Assembly: GCF_036226765.1 (NCBI RefSeq)
Contig: NZ_CP109017.1
Span: forward strand, 4,341,001-4,405,000
Origin: Streptomyces sp. NBC_00670
Lineage (GTDB): Bacteria; Actinomycetota; Actinomycetes; Streptomycetales; Streptomycetaceae
Direction of reading: 5' to 3'
Length of the DNA: 64,000 bases
Both the position numbers and the translations under genes were made by a program. Shown one piece after another: positions 32,474 through 40,555 of this stretch (the stretch's first letter is position 1; each line of letters begins with the position of its first letter). The notes under the pieces are model-generated. The model made no database searches. It saw only the letters and a list, made by a program, of their open reading frames with translations, and was not told the origin of the DNA.

Positions 32474-32508
32474 CGACCGCGGCTCCCCCTGGCGGGGGGC
32501 CGCGGTCG
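32474..32508 (+). terminator. Terminator after adk
   Basis: 15-bp stem (32474-32488 with 32494-32508) with one T/G wobble, loop CTGGC, followed by TTGTGTGTGG. Located 20 bp after the adk stop, so map is probably transcribed separately at least in part. Confidence 0.7.
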
Positions 32509-32527
32509 TTGTGTGTGGGGTGCGGGC

Positions 32528-32597
32528 GGGGCTTCTCGCGCCCGCGCGGCGGAGCCGCAAATCGACACGGCCCCGCGCCCCTTGCAGGGGCACGGGG
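32528..32597 (-). repeat. Dispersed palindromic element, copy 1 (reverse orientation)
   Basis: Between adk and map. Its reverse complement matches the core of the 53.9-54.1 kb element: a CCCCGTGCCCCT...AGGGGCGCGGGG hairpin, then GTGTCGAT, then a GCGGCTCCGCCGC palindrome and GGGCGCGAGAAGCCCC. About 70 bp, no open frame of interest. It lies just after the adk terminator hairpin. Confidence 0.75.
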
Positions 32598-32686
32598 GCA
32601 CGGTCCCGCGCTCCTGCCGGGCGCCTGGCGCCGTATTGTTGACAGGGTCCGTATCTCTTTTCCGGGTCAGAAAGGCGCTTGTCGTC

Positions 32687-33523
32687 ATGGTGCAGATCAA
32701 GAGCCCCGAGCAGATCGCGAAGATGCGCGAGGCGGGGCTGGTCGTCGCGGCCATTCACGCGGCCACGCGTGAGGCGGCCGTGCCCGGCGCGACGACCAGG
32801 GATCTGGACCAGGTCGCCCGCAAGGTGCTCGCCGAGCACGACGCCAAGCCGAACTTCCTCGGCTACGGCGGCTTCCCGGCCACGATCTGCACCTCCGTGA
32901 ACGACGTGGTCGTGCACGGCATCCCGTCCGACGAGGTCGTCCTCAAGGACGGCGACCTCATCTCCATCGACTGCGGCGCCATCGTCGACGGCTGGCACGG
33001 CGACGCCGCGTACACCGCGTTCGTCGGCTCCGGCCACGCTCCCGAGCTGGTCGAGCTGTCCCGGGTGACGGAGGAGTCGATGTGGGCCGGCATCGCGGCC
33101 ATGAAGCCGGGCAACCGGCTCGTCGACATCTCGCGCGCCGTCGAGACGTACATCCGCCGCCAGCCGAAGCCCGGCGGCGGCCGCTACGGGATCATCGAGG
33201 ACTACGGCGGCCACGGCATCGGCACCGAGATGCACATGGACCCGCACCTGCTGAACTACGTCGACCGCAAGCGCGGCAAGGGCCCCAAGCTGGTCCCCGG
33301 CCTGTGCCTGGCCATCGAGCCGATGGTCTCCCTCGGCACCCCGAAGACCGAGGTTCTCCAGGACGACTGGACGGTCATCACGACGGACGGCACCTGGTCC
33401 TCGCACTGGGAGCACTCGGTGGCCCTGACGGAGGAGGGCCCGCTGGTGCTGACGGCTCCGGACGGGGGCCGGGCGAAGCTCGCAGAGCTGGGAATCACGG
33501 CGGCCCCGGATCCGCTGGGCTGA
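32687..33523 (+). CDS. map: Type I methionine aminopeptidase
   Basis: Removes N-terminal Met from nascent proteins. 278 residues from the ATG at 32687. Metal ligands are seen at Asp95 (SIDCG), Asp106 (WHGDAAYT), His176 (GGHGIGT), Glu211 (AIEP) and a late Glu in WEHSVALTEEG; His78 (VVHGIP) is also conserved. AAAGG lies about 11 nt upstream, so the start could be slightly different. Position between adk and infA is the standard order. Confidence 0.97.
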   Translation: MVQIKSPEQIAKMREAGLVVAAIHAATREAAVPGATTRDLDQVARKVLAEHDAKPNFLGYGGFPATICTSVNDVVVHGIPSDEVVLKDGDLISIDCGAIVDGWHGDAAYTAFVGSGHAPELVELSRVTEESMWAGIAAMKPGNRLVDISRAVETYIRRQPKPGGGRYGIIEDYGGHGIGTEMHMDPHLLNYVDRKRGKGPKLVPGLCLAIEPMVSLGTPKTEVLQDDWTVITTDGTWSSHWEHSVALTEEGPLVLTAPDGGRAKLAELGITAAPDPLG

Positions 33524-33561
33524 CGCCGGCCGCGGCACGAGCCGCCGGTCGGAGGCCGGCG
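33524..33561 (+). terminator. Branched hairpin after map
   Basis: Starts at the base after the map stop: CGCCGGCC (33524-33531) pairs with GGCCGGCG (33554-33561), enclosing a second hairpin GCGGC-ACGA-GCCGC (33532-33545). Likely terminator; infA has its own promoter downstream. Confidence 0.65.
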
Positions 33562-33696
33562 CAGCCCCGCGAAGCCCGTGAGGCGCCCCCGGCGCCGCTG
33601 CGTCCGACGGGCCGCTCCGCAGCCGGGCGCGAGCGGGACGTTCAGAGATGGCCCCCGTCGGCATGATGATCTCCCTGCCAGGGCAGAATTCCTCGT

Positions 33697-33767
33697 TTCG
33701 CCTTTCCGGGTGCGCTGACGTAGACTGACTCGTCGGCTCTCGTGCACCCGCATGTCCGCATGCGGAC
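33697..33767 (+). promoter_or_regulatory. infA promoter and downstream palindrome
   Basis: -10 TAGACT (33721-33726), consensus-like, with TTCGCC (33697-33702) as a weak -35 at 18 bp. A perfect 14-bp palindrome GTCCGCATGCGGAC (33754-33767) lies in the predicted leader, about 40 nt before the infA start. Confidence 0.5.
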
Positions 33768-33808
33768 GTACCGGAGTCGATCAAGGTAGTCGATTCGAAG
33801 GGCGAAGC

Positions 33809-34030
33809 GTGGCCAAGAAGCAAGGTGCCATCGAGATCGAGGGCACTGTCGTCGAGTCTCTTCCGAACGCCATGTTCAAGGTCGAGCTCCAGAACGGCCA
33901 CCAGGTCCTGGCACACATCAGCGGCAAGATGCGTATGCACTACATCCGCATCCTCCCTGACGACCGGGTCGTGGTGGAGCTGTCTCCGTACGACCTGACG
34001 CGTGGCCGGATCGTCTACCGGTACAAGTAG
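33809..34030 (+). CDS. infA: Translation initiation factor IF-1
   Basis: 73 residues from the GTG at 33809 (GAAGGGCGAA upstream). An S1/OB fold: AIEIEGTVVESLPNAMFKVE, NGHQVLAHISGKMRM, and RGRIVYRYK at the end. Blocks the A site during initiation. An upstream in-frame extension to 33752 is not supported by family length. Confidence 0.98.
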   Translation: MAKKQGAIEIEGTVVESLPNAMFKVELQNGHQVLAHISGKMRMHYIRILPDDRVVVELSPYDLTRGRIVYRYK

Positions 34031-34098
34031 ATCTTGCCCACGTCCCGCGTGCGTTCCGCGCGGGTCCGCCGGCAACTGACCCGGAGAACCTCACACCC

Positions 34099-34212
34099 AT
34101 GAAGGTCAAGCCGAGCGTCAAGAAGATCTGCGACAAGTGCAGGGTGATCCGCCGTCACGGCCGGGTCATGGTCATCTGCGAGAACCCGCGCCACAAGCAG
34201 CGCCAGGGCTGA
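34099..34212 (+). CDS. rpmJ: 50S ribosomal protein bL36
   Basis: 37 residues: MKVKPSVKKICDKCRVIRRH, then GRVMVICENPRHKQRQG. The zinc-binding C+ form: Cys11, Cys14, Cys27 and His32. Starts at 34099, 68 bp after infA, with GGAG about 13 nt upstream. Short but unmistakable. Confidence 0.97.
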   Translation: MKVKPSVKKICDKCRVIRRHGRVMVICENPRHKQRQG

Positions 34213-34284
34213 CGCACGACCGCACCCTCTGCGATTCGCAGAATTTCGCGCGACGCGAGCTGAATTTGTTCATACGCAGGGCCC

Positions 34285-34328
34285 GGACCTGGCACTCAGG
34301 TCCGACACCCCCGGTTCGGAGGCCGGGG
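34285..34328 (+). promoter_or_regulatory. Hairpins in the rpmJ-rpsM gap
   Basis: In the 191-bp gap: GGACCTG-GCACT-CAGGTCC (34285-34303, perfect) and CCCCGG...CCGGGG (34309-34314 with 34323-34328). An additional self-complementary TCTGCGA-TTCGCAGA lies near 34227. They sit at the start of the alpha-operon segment and could be an attenuator or a regulatory leader for rpsM; no S4-binding site can be asserted. Confidence 0.4.
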
Positions 34329-34403
34329 ACCCAGTTCGTACCTCGTACGGCGGCTGGGAGCCGGTCCTGTGGAAGACCTCCGACAATCAACTGGAGCCAT
34401 TGA

Positions 34404-34784
34404 ATGGCACGCGTTTCCGGTGTTGACATCCCGCGCGAAAAGCGCGTGGAGATCGCCCTCACCTACGTGTTCGGCATCGGCCGGACCCTTTCGCAGCAGA
34501 CGCTGGCAGCCACCGGCGTCGACCCGAACACCCGCGTTCGCGACCTCTCCGAGGAGCAGCTCGTCGCGATCCGCGAGTACGTCGACAACAACATCAAGAC
34601 CGAGGGTGACCTCCGTCGCGAGATCCAGGCCGACATCCGCCGCAAGGTCGAGATCGGCACGTACCAGGGTCTGCGGCACCGCCGCGGTCTGCCGGTCCGC
34701 GGTCAGCGCACCAGCACCAACGCCCGTACCCGCAAGGGCCCGCGTCGCGCCATCGCCGGCAAGAAGAAGCCGGGCAAGAAGTAG
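34404..34784 (+). CDS. rpsM: 30S ribosomal protein uS13
   Basis: 126 residues; MARVSGVDIPREKRVEIALT, YGIG-like VFGIGRTLSQQTL, and GLRHRRGLPVRGQRTSTNAR are signatures. It contacts P-site tRNA with its basic C-terminal tail. GGAG 8 nt upstream. Confidence 0.98.
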   Translation: MARVSGVDIPREKRVEIALTYVFGIGRTLSQQTLAATGVDPNTRVRDLSEEQLVAIREYVDNNIKTEGDLRREIQADIRRKVEIGTYQGLRHRRGLPVRGQRTSTNARTRKGPRRAIAGKKKPGKK

Positions 34785-34849
34785 TCCTCAGCGACTTCGC
34801 CGTCCAGCGGTCTTCGCTGTAGGACCGACCACCTCCCGTAGGAGAAGAC

Positions 34850-35254
34850 ATGCCCCCCAAGGGACGTCAGGGCGCTGCCAAGAAGGTGCGCCGCAAGGAA
34901 AAGAAGAACGTCGCTCACGGCCACGCGCACATCAAGAGCACGTTCAACAACACCATCGTTTCGATCACCGACCCGACCGGCAACGTGATCTCCTGGGCCT
35001 CCGCCGGCCACGTCGGCTTCAAGGGCTCCCGGAAGTCCACGCCGTTCGCCGCGCAGATGGCCGCCGAGTCGGCCGCCCGCCGCGCGCAGGAGCACGGCAT
35101 GCGCAAGGTCGACGTGTTCGTCAAGGGCCCGGGCTCCGGTCGTGAGACCGCGATCCGTTCCCTGCAGGCCACGGGCCTCGAGGTCGGCTCCATCCAGGAC
35201 GTCACCCCGACCCCGCACAACGGCTGCCGGCCGCCGAAGCGTCGTCGCGTCTGA
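34850..35254 (+). CDS. rpsK: 30S ribosomal protein uS11
   Basis: 134 residues; HIKSTFNNTIVSITDPTGNV, SAGHVGFKGSRKSTPFAAQM and PTPHNGCRPPKRRRV are diagnostic. AGGAG 7 nt upstream. rpsD does not follow, as is usual in Streptomyces; rpoA comes next. Confidence 0.98.
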   Translation: MPPKGRQGAAKKVRRKEKKNVAHGHAHIKSTFNNTIVSITDPTGNVISWASAGHVGFKGSRKSTPFAAQMAAESAARRAQEHGMRKVDVFVKGPGSGRETAIRSLQATGLEVGSIQDVTPTPHNGCRPPKRRRV

Positions 35255-35275
35255 TCTCGCTTCACCAGGGTTTCC

Positions 35276-35307
35276 GGGCGGTACGGCTCTTTCGGGTCGT
35301 ATCGCCC
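35276..35307 (+). terminator. Possible attenuator hairpin between rpsK and rpoA
   Basis: GGGCGGTACG (35276-35285) pairs with CGTATCGCCC (35298-35307) with one G/T wobble and a 12-nt loop containing CTTTCG. 21 bp after the rpsK stop and 61 bp before rpoA. May tune RNA polymerase alpha relative to ribosomal proteins. Confidence 0.45.
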
Positions 35308-35368
35308 GTACCCTTGCAGTACTAGTCGGGCGTCAAATAGCGGGCGCCCCTGACTGAAGGATCACCAC

Positions 35369-36391
35369 ATGCTGATCGCTCAGCGTCCCTCGTTGACCGA
35401 AGAGGTCGTCGACGAGTTCCGCTCCCGGTTCGTGATCGAGCCGCTGGAGCCGGGCTTCGGCTACACCCTCGGCAACTCCCTCCGCCGCACGCTCCTCTCG
35501 TCGATCCCCGGTGCCGCCGTCACCAGCATCCGGATCGACGGCGTCCTGCACGAGTTCACCACCGTGCCGGGCGTCAAGGAGGACGTCACCGACCTGATCC
35601 TCAACATCAAGCAGCTGGTCGTCTCCTCGGAGCACGACGAGCCGGTCGTGATGTACCTGCGCAAGCAGGGCCCGGGTCTGGTCACCGCCGCCGACATCGC
35701 GCCCCCGGCCGGTGTCGAGGTGCACAACCCCGACCTCGTCCTCGCCACGCTCAACGGCAAGGGCAAGCTGGAGATGGAGCTGACGGTCGAGCGCGGCCGC
35801 GGTTACGTCTCCGCCGTGCAGAACAAGCAGGTCGGCCAGGAGATCGGCCGGATCCCGGTCGACTCGATCTACTCGCCGGTCCTCAAGGTCACGTACAAGG
35901 TCGAGGCCACGCGTGTCGAGCAGCGCACCGACTTCGACAAGCTGATCGTCGACGTCGAGACCAAGCAGGCCATGCGGCCGCGTGACGCCATGGCGTCGGC
36001 GGGCAAGACCCTGGTCGAGCTGTTCGGTCTCGCCCGCGAGCTGAACATCGACGCCGAGGGCATCGACATGGGTCCGTCCCCGACGGACGCGGCGCTGGCG
36101 GCCGACCTCGCGCTCCCGATCGAGGAGCTCGAGCTCACCGTCCGCTCGTACAACTGCCTCAAGCGCGAGGGCATCCACTCCGTGGGTGAGCTCGTGGCGC
36201 GGTCCGAGGCGGACCTGCTGGACATCCGCAACTTCGGTGCGAAGTCCATCGACGAGGTCAAGGCGAAGCTGGCCGGCATGGGCCTGGCCCTCAAGGACAG
36301 CCCGCCCGGATTCGACCCCACGGCCGCGGCCGACGCCTTCGGCGCCGACGACGACGCGGACGCGGGTTTCGTGGAGACCGAGCAGTACTGA
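35369..36391 (+). CDS. rpoA: DNA-directed RNA polymerase alpha subunit
   Basis: 340 residues, normal for actinobacteria. The N-terminal domain (EPLEPGFGYTLGNSLRRTLL) drives dimerisation and core assembly; the C-terminal domain (ELTVRSYNCLKREGIHSVGE, IRNFGAKSIDEVKAKLAGMG) binds UP elements and activators. Acidic tail FGADDDADAGFVETEQY. AAGGA 7 nt before the ATG. Confidence 0.98.
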   Translation: MLIAQRPSLTEEVVDEFRSRFVIEPLEPGFGYTLGNSLRRTLLSSIPGAAVTSIRIDGVLHEFTTVPGVKEDVTDLILNIKQLVVSSEHDEPVVMYLRKQGPGLVTAADIAPPAGVEVHNPDLVLATLNGKGKLEMELTVERGRGYVSAVQNKQVGQEIGRIPVDSIYSPVLKVTYKVEATRVEQRTDFDKLIVDVETKQAMRPRDAMASAGKTLVELFGLARELNIDAEGIDMGPSPTDAALAADLALPIEELELTVRSYNCLKREGIHSVGELVARSEADLLDIRNFGAKSIDEVKAKLAGMGLALKDSPPGFDPTAAADAFGADDDADAGFVETEQY

Positions 36392-36476
36392 TCGGTCGAT
36401 GCCGGTGAGCATCCGCTCATCGGGTTCCTGACCCCGGTACCTGATACGGCCGGGGCAGACACACAGGAGAAAGAAC

Positions 36477-36974
36477 ATGCCGAAGCCCACCAAGGGTGCC
36501 CGTCTGGGCGGCAGTGCCGCGCACGAGAAGCTGCTCCTCGCGAACCTCGCGAAGGCGCTCTTCGAGCACGGCCGCATCACCACCACCGAGGCCAAGGCGC
36601 GCCGGCTGCGGCCGTACGCCGAGCGTCTGGTGACCAAGGCGAAGAAGGGCGACCTTCACAACCGCCGCCAGGTGCTGCAGGTCATCACGGACAAGAGCAT
36701 CGTCCACACGCTCTTCACCGAGATCGGCCCGCGCTACGAGAACCGTCCCGGTGGCTACACCCGCATCACCAAGATCGGTAACCGCCGTGGCGACAACGCG
36801 CCCATGGCCGTCATCGAGCTGGTCGAGGCGCTGACGGTCGCGCAGCAGGCGACGGGCGAGGCGGAGGCCGCGACGAAGCGTGCCGCGAAGGATGCGGACG
36901 CTTCCGAGGCCAAGGCCGACCTCACGAAGGACGAGGCGACCGAGGCCCCGGCCGAGGAGGCCAAGGACGCGTAA
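36477..36974 (+). CDS. rplQ: 50S ribosomal protein bL17 with acidic tail
   Basis: 165 residues; RLGGSAAHEKLLLANLAKAL and PRYENRPGGYTRITKIGNRR are L17 signatures. After about residue 118 an Ala/Glu/Lys-rich tail (DATEAPAEEAKDA-type sequence) extends it beyond the E. coli protein. Last gene of the supercluster, closed by the terminator at 37051-37085. Confidence 0.97.
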   Translation: MPKPTKGARLGGSAAHEKLLLANLAKALFEHGRITTTEAKARRLRPYAERLVTKAKKGDLHNRRQVLQVITDKSIVHTLFTEIGPRYENRPGGYTRITKIGNRRGDNAPMAVIELVEALTVAQQATGEAEAATKRAAKDADASEAKADLTKDEATEAPAEEAKDA

Positions 36975-36989
36975 GCGTCTGCGGGGAGC

Positions 36990-37050
36990 TGTGCGATTGC
37001 GGCTGCGGCTCCGTCGTGGCTTGTCGCGCAGTTCCCCGCGCCCCTTCAGG
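36990..37050 (+). repeat. Dispersed palindromic element, partial copy 2
   Basis: Contains GCGGCTCCGTCGTGG followed by TGTCGCGCAGTTCCCCGCGC, the left arm of the hairpin module seen at 46335-46380. The right arm is replaced by the rplQ terminator stem. Degenerate copy. Confidence 0.5.
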
Positions 37051-37085
37051 GTGGGCCCGCTCCTTCGAGGAGCGGGCCCACTTTT
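37051..37085 (+). terminator. rplQ terminator
   Basis: Canonical intrinsic terminator: GTGGGCCCGCTCC (37051-37063), loop TTCGA, GGAGCGGGCCCAC (37069-37081), then TTTT (37082-37085). Ends the rpsJ-rplQ supercluster 20 bp before truA. Confidence 0.9.
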
Positions 37086-37106
37086 GTGTGCTGAGAGGAT
37101 CTCTGG

Positions 37107-37976
37107 GTGAGTGACGAAGTTGCTGCCGGGTTCGTGCGCGTCCGCCTTGATCTGTCCTACGACGGGACCGCGTTCTCCGGGTGGGCCAAGCAGGCCGGGG
37201 GGCGGCGGACCGTGCAGGGGGAGATCGAGGACGCGCTGCGGACGGTCACCCGGTCCGGCGGGGTGACGTACGAGCTGACGGTCGCCGGGCGGACCGACGC
37301 CGGCGTGCACGCGCGCGGGCAGGTCGCGCATGTCGATCTGCCGCGCGAGGTGTGGGCCGAGCACCATGAGAAGCTGCTCAAGCGGCTCGCCGGGCGGCTG
37401 CCCAGGGACGTGCGCGTGTGGGCGCTCAGGGAGGCGCCCGCGGGCTTCAACGCGCGGTTCTCGGCGGTCTGGCGCCGGTACGCCTACCGCGTCACCGACA
37501 ACCCCGGCGGCGTCGACCCGCTGCTGCGCCACCACGTCCTCTGGCACGACTGGCCGCTGGACGTCGACGCCATGAACGAGGCGGCGCGGGGGCTGCTGGG
37601 GGAGCACGACTTCGCCGCGTACTGCAAGAAGCGGGAGGGGGCGACCACCATCCGTACCCTCCAGGAGCTGAGTCTGGCGCGCGGTGACGGCGGGATCGTC
37701 ACCGCGACCGTGCGCGCCGACGCCTTCTGCCACAACATGGTGCGCTCGCTGATCGGCGCGCTGCTGTTCGTGGGGGACGGACACCGGGGGCCCGAGTGGC
37801 CGGCCAAGGTGCTCGCGGCGGGCGTACGGGACTCCGCCGTGCACGTCGTACGGCCGCACGGGCTGACGCTGGAGGAAGTCGGCTACCCGGCCGACGAGTT
37901 GCTCGCCGCGCGGAACAGGGAGGCGCGCAACCGGCGGACGCTGCCGGGGACGGCGTCCGGCGCCGGCTGCTGCTGA
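37107..37976 (+). CDS. truA: tRNA pseudouridine(38-40) synthase TruA
   Basis: Converts U38-U40 of tRNA anticodon stems to pseudouridine. 289 residues, GTG start. VRLDLSYDGTAFSGWAKQAG and the catalytic-Asp motif GRTDAGVHARGQV are intact; RADAFCHNMVRSLIGALLFV near the end is the conserved second motif. The C-terminus ends GCC. Normally linked to rplQ. Confidence 0.97.
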   Translation: MSDEVAAGFVRVRLDLSYDGTAFSGWAKQAGGRRTVQGEIEDALRTVTRSGGVTYELTVAGRTDAGVHARGQVAHVDLPREVWAEHHEKLLKRLAGRLPRDVRVWALREAPAGFNARFSAVWRRYAYRVTDNPGGVDPLLRHHVLWHDWPLDVDAMNEAARGLLGEHDFAAYCKKREGATTIRTLQELSLARGDGGIVTATVRADAFCHNMVRSLIGALLFVGDGHRGPEWPAKVLAAGVRDSAVHVVRPHGLTLEEVGYPADELLAARNREARNRRTLPGTASGAGCC

Positions 37977-38049
37977 GCGGCGGGCCTCCGCCCCGCCCCG
38001 TGCGGCCCGTCCCCGTGCGTCCTGCGTGCGTGCGTCCTGCGTGTGCGGC

Positions 38050-38931
38050 CTACTTGTTGGCGGCGGCCGACGCCTGGGTCTCGCCGCGCCGGTGGATCTG
38101 GCGGAAGGTGTACTCGGCGAGGTCGTCGCCGGCGGTGAAGACCGTGGTGTCCTTGGTCGTCACGTCCTTCTTGCCGGTGAAGCCGCCGAGCGTGAAGTAG
38201 GCGTAGCGGCCGACCGAGTTGCGGGTGCTGCGGCAGACCGAGGTGCGGCAGAAGTCGTCGACGCCGGAGCCGGGCAGCGAGGTGAGGATGCTCTTGTCGT
38301 CCGTGGCCTCGCGGGCCTTGGTCGCGTCGTCCGCGGTGTCGAAGACGGCGACGCCCACGGTGACGGCCACGCCGCCCTTGGCGGTGTAGGTGACGCGCAT
38401 GACGCGGGTGCAGCCGTTGGCCGTCAGCGCCTTGGGGAGCGTGCCGCGGACGGCGGAGGCGCAGTCGGTCGTGGAGGACCGGGCGTGCTTGGTGTAGACG
38501 TGCGAGTCCAGGGTGACCTGCGAGCCCGGGAACAGGGTGTCCGGGCTGAGCGCGGCCTTGTCCTTTTTGGCGCTGGATATGAAGTCCATCGGGTCCAGCG
38601 GCGGCGGGGCGGAGGTCGGGTCGAACGACGGGTCCACGGCGGAGGTGGAACCGCCGGGGATGTCGGCGCTGCCGGGCAGGCTGTTGGCGGGCTTGTTGTC
38701 GGACCCGCTGTTGGCGGACACGACGGCCATGGCCACGGCGGTGCCGACGGCGACCGTGGCGACGGCGCCGCCCACGATCAGCAGCAGCCGGCGCCGCTTG
38801 TTGCGCGACGCGGAGGCGTCGGCCAGCGCGGCCCAGTCCGGTGTGTCACTGGTGCTCTGATTGCCCCATTGTTGTTGCTGGGAGCCCGGTTTCCAGGGAT
38901 CCCACGGGGGCTCCCCCTGCCCATAACTCAT
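38050..38931 (-). CDS. Single-pass membrane protein, conserved between truA and rplM, function unknown
   Basis: 293 residues from the Met at 38931 (MSYGQGEPPWDPW); an ATG three codons earlier (38940) is an alternative, and neither has a clear ribosome site. A Gln/Trp-rich cytoplasmic head of about 45 residues precedes one membrane helix (LLLIVGGAVATVAVGTAVAM). A Ser/Pro linker follows, then a ~180-residue extracytoplasmic domain with several Cys (DCASAVRG, NGCTRVMRV, DDFCRTSVCR) that could make disulfides. No enzyme motif recognised. In memory, Streptomyces genomes keep a similar protein at this place. Confidence 0.78.
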   Translation of the reverse strand: MSYGQGEPPWDPWKPGSQQQQWGNQSTSDTPDWAALADASASRNKRRRLLLIVGGAVATVAVGTAVAMAVVSANSGSDNKPANSLPGSADIPGGSTSAVDPSFDPTSAPPPLDPMDFISSAKKDKAALSPDTLFPGSQVTLDSHVYTKHARSSTTDCASAVRGTLPKALTANGCTRVMRVTYTAKGGVAVTVGVAVFDTADDATKAREATDDKSILTSLPGSGVDDFCRTSVCRSTRNSVGRYAYFTLGGFTGKKDVTTKDTTVFTAGDDLAEYTFRQIHRRGETQASAAANK

Positions 38932-39013
38932 GCGCCGCATCTTAGACGGGCCGGGCGGGGTCCGGGCCAGCCCCCGGGGGGCGGGCTCCCCGGGCCCGGG
39001 TGGGGTGGCCGTT

Positions 39014-39043
39014 TTGACCCGTCCGGGGTGCCGCCGTTATTCT
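39014..39043 (+). promoter_or_regulatory. rplM-rpsI promoter
   Basis: TTGACC (39014-39019), 18-bp spacer, TATTCT (39038-39043), one of the best sigma-70-type promoters in the window. It gives a leader of about 175 nt before the rplM GTG. Confidence 0.75.
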
Positions 39044-39226
39044 TCTTGTTCGTTGTGTGTATTGGCTTGCTCATTCTCACGTGAGGGGCCCTTACACCGG
39101 TCTCCGGACCGATGACCAGCGACCCCATGTACGCGGTTTGCGTCGCCGCCATGCGGTCAGGGCTGTCGTGATCGTCTTCGGTGACCATGTCAGGACCACT
39201 CACTGAAGAAGCGAAGGCTACGAACC

Positions 39227-39670
39227 GTGCGTACGTACAGCCCCAAGCCCGGCGATGTGACGCGTCAGTGGCACGTCATCGACGCCCAGGACGTCGTCCT
39301 GGGCCGTCTGGCCTCCACCGCCGCCTCCCTCCTGCGCGGCAAGCACAAGCCGATCTACGCGCCCCACGTCGACACCGGTGACTTCGTCATCATCATCAAC
39401 GCCGACAAGGTGCACCTGTCCGGTAACAAGCGGACCCAGAAGATGGCGTACCGCCACTCCGGCTACCCGGGTGGTCTGCGCTCCGTCCGCTACGACGACC
39501 TGCTGGACAAGAACCCCGAGAAGGCCATCGAGAAGGCCGTCAAGGGCATGCTCCCCAAGAACACTCTGGGCCGTCAGATGCTCTCGAAGCTGAAGGTCTA
39601 CAAGGGTGACCAGCACCCGCACGGCGCGCAGCAGCCGCAGCCGTTCGAGATCACCCAGGTCGCGCAGTAA
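39227..39670 (+). CDS. rplM: 50S ribosomal protein uL13
   Basis: 147 residues, GTG start at 39227 with GAAGG about 10 nt upstream. MRTYSPKPGDVTRQWHVIDA and PHVDTGDFVIIINADKVHLS are L13 signatures. Early assembly protein, operon with rpsI. Confidence 0.98.
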   Translation: MRTYSPKPGDVTRQWHVIDAQDVVLGRLASTAASLLRGKHKPIYAPHVDTGDFVIIINADKVHLSGNKRTQKMAYRHSGYPGGLRSVRYDDLLDKNPEKAIEKAVKGMLPKNTLGRQMLSKLKVYKGDQHPHGAQQPQPFEITQVAQ

Positions 39671-39712
39671 GTCCGGCCACCCCCTAAGACCGAAGAGAAT
39701 CTGAGGAGAATC

Positions 39713-40225
39713 GTGGCCGAGACCACTGCCGAGCAGCCGCTCGAAGAGCTTGACATCGAGAGCTACACCAGCGAGTCCGAGGTGCCCGTCGAGGGCGAGT
39801 ACACCTCCGAGTCGCTGTCGTCCCGCTTCGGCGAGCCCCAGCCGGCCGCCGGCCTGGGCCGTCGCAAGAACGCCATCGCCCGCGTCCGGATCATCCCGGG
39901 CACCGGCAAGTGGAAGATCAACGGTCGCACCCTCGAGGACTACTTCCCGAACAAGGTGCACCAGCAGGAAGTCAACGAGCCCTTCAAGGTGCTCGAGCTC
40001 GAGGGCCGCTACGACGTCGTCGCCCGCATCGCCGGCGGCGGTGTCTCCGGCCAGGCCGGTGCGCTCCGTCTCGGTGTCGCCCGCGCGCTGAACGAGGCGG
40101 ACGTGGACAACAACCGCGGCCCGCTGAAGAAGGCCGGCTTCCTGCGCCGCGACGACCGTGCGGTCGAGCGCAAGAAGGCCGGTCTGAAGAAGGCCCGCAA
40201 GGCCCCGCAGTACAGCAAGCGCTAA
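39713..40225 (+). CDS. rpsI: 30S ribosomal protein uS9 with acidic N-terminal extension
   Basis: 170 residues versus about 130 in E. coli; the extra ~45 N-terminal residues are acidic and contain YTSES twice. The S9 core starts near GLGRRKNAIARVRIIPG and ends KAPQYSKR, whose terminal Arg contacts P-site tRNA. GTG start with GAGGAG 6 nt upstream. Confidence 0.98.
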   Translation: MAETTAEQPLEELDIESYTSESEVPVEGEYTSESLSSRFGEPQPAAGLGRRKNAIARVRIIPGTGKWKINGRTLEDYFPNKVHQQEVNEPFKVLELEGRYDVVARIAGGGVSGQAGALRLGVARALNEADVDNNRGPLKKAGFLRRDDRAVERKKAGLKKARKAPQYSKR

Positions 40226-40555
40226 ACCGCGCACCGGACCGCCGCAGCGGCGTCCGCGCAGTACCGCCGTACCCGCCCCGGTGGCACGTCCCGTGCCGCC
40301 GGGGCGGTGCGTTTCCCGGGGCGGGCTTACCACAGGTTTATGCGGCTTGGGGTATGGGCTTCCAGTAACTTCCGGTAGTTTCCGGTATGAACCCTCCGGC
40401 ACAGGTTCGCGCGGTACAACCTGAGGGCGGGCCCGGCGGTCAGAAGTCATGTCCGGGGGATGTGCGGGCCCCGGCCGTGCCCGACACTCGCACGAGCCGC
40501 ACTTCACTCGCACTCGCACGAGCCGCACTTTCTGAGCACATTCGGAGGCACCACA
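40226..40555 (+). promoter_or_regulatory. rpsI terminator and glmM upstream region
   Basis: 330 bp. The rpsI terminator is at 40273-40307: 15-bp stem with one G/U pair, loop GTCCC. Further on, a 20-bp sequence CACTCGCACGAGCCGCACTT occurs twice (40485-40504 and 40511-40530), and TTCCGGTA-type sequence repeats near 40370-40388. A ribosome site GGAGG precedes the glmM GTG by 8 nt. No clear -35/-10. Confidence 0.6.

Noticed and set aside
32240..32686. N-terminal extension of map by about 150 residues
   Set aside because: The extension reads through the adk 3' end, its terminator and the repeat; type I methionine aminopeptidases start near MVQIKSPEQI.
35255..35368. Missing rpsD in the alpha operon as an anomaly
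   Set aside because: rpsD is normally elsewhere in Streptomyces, so its absence between rpsK and rpoA is expected.
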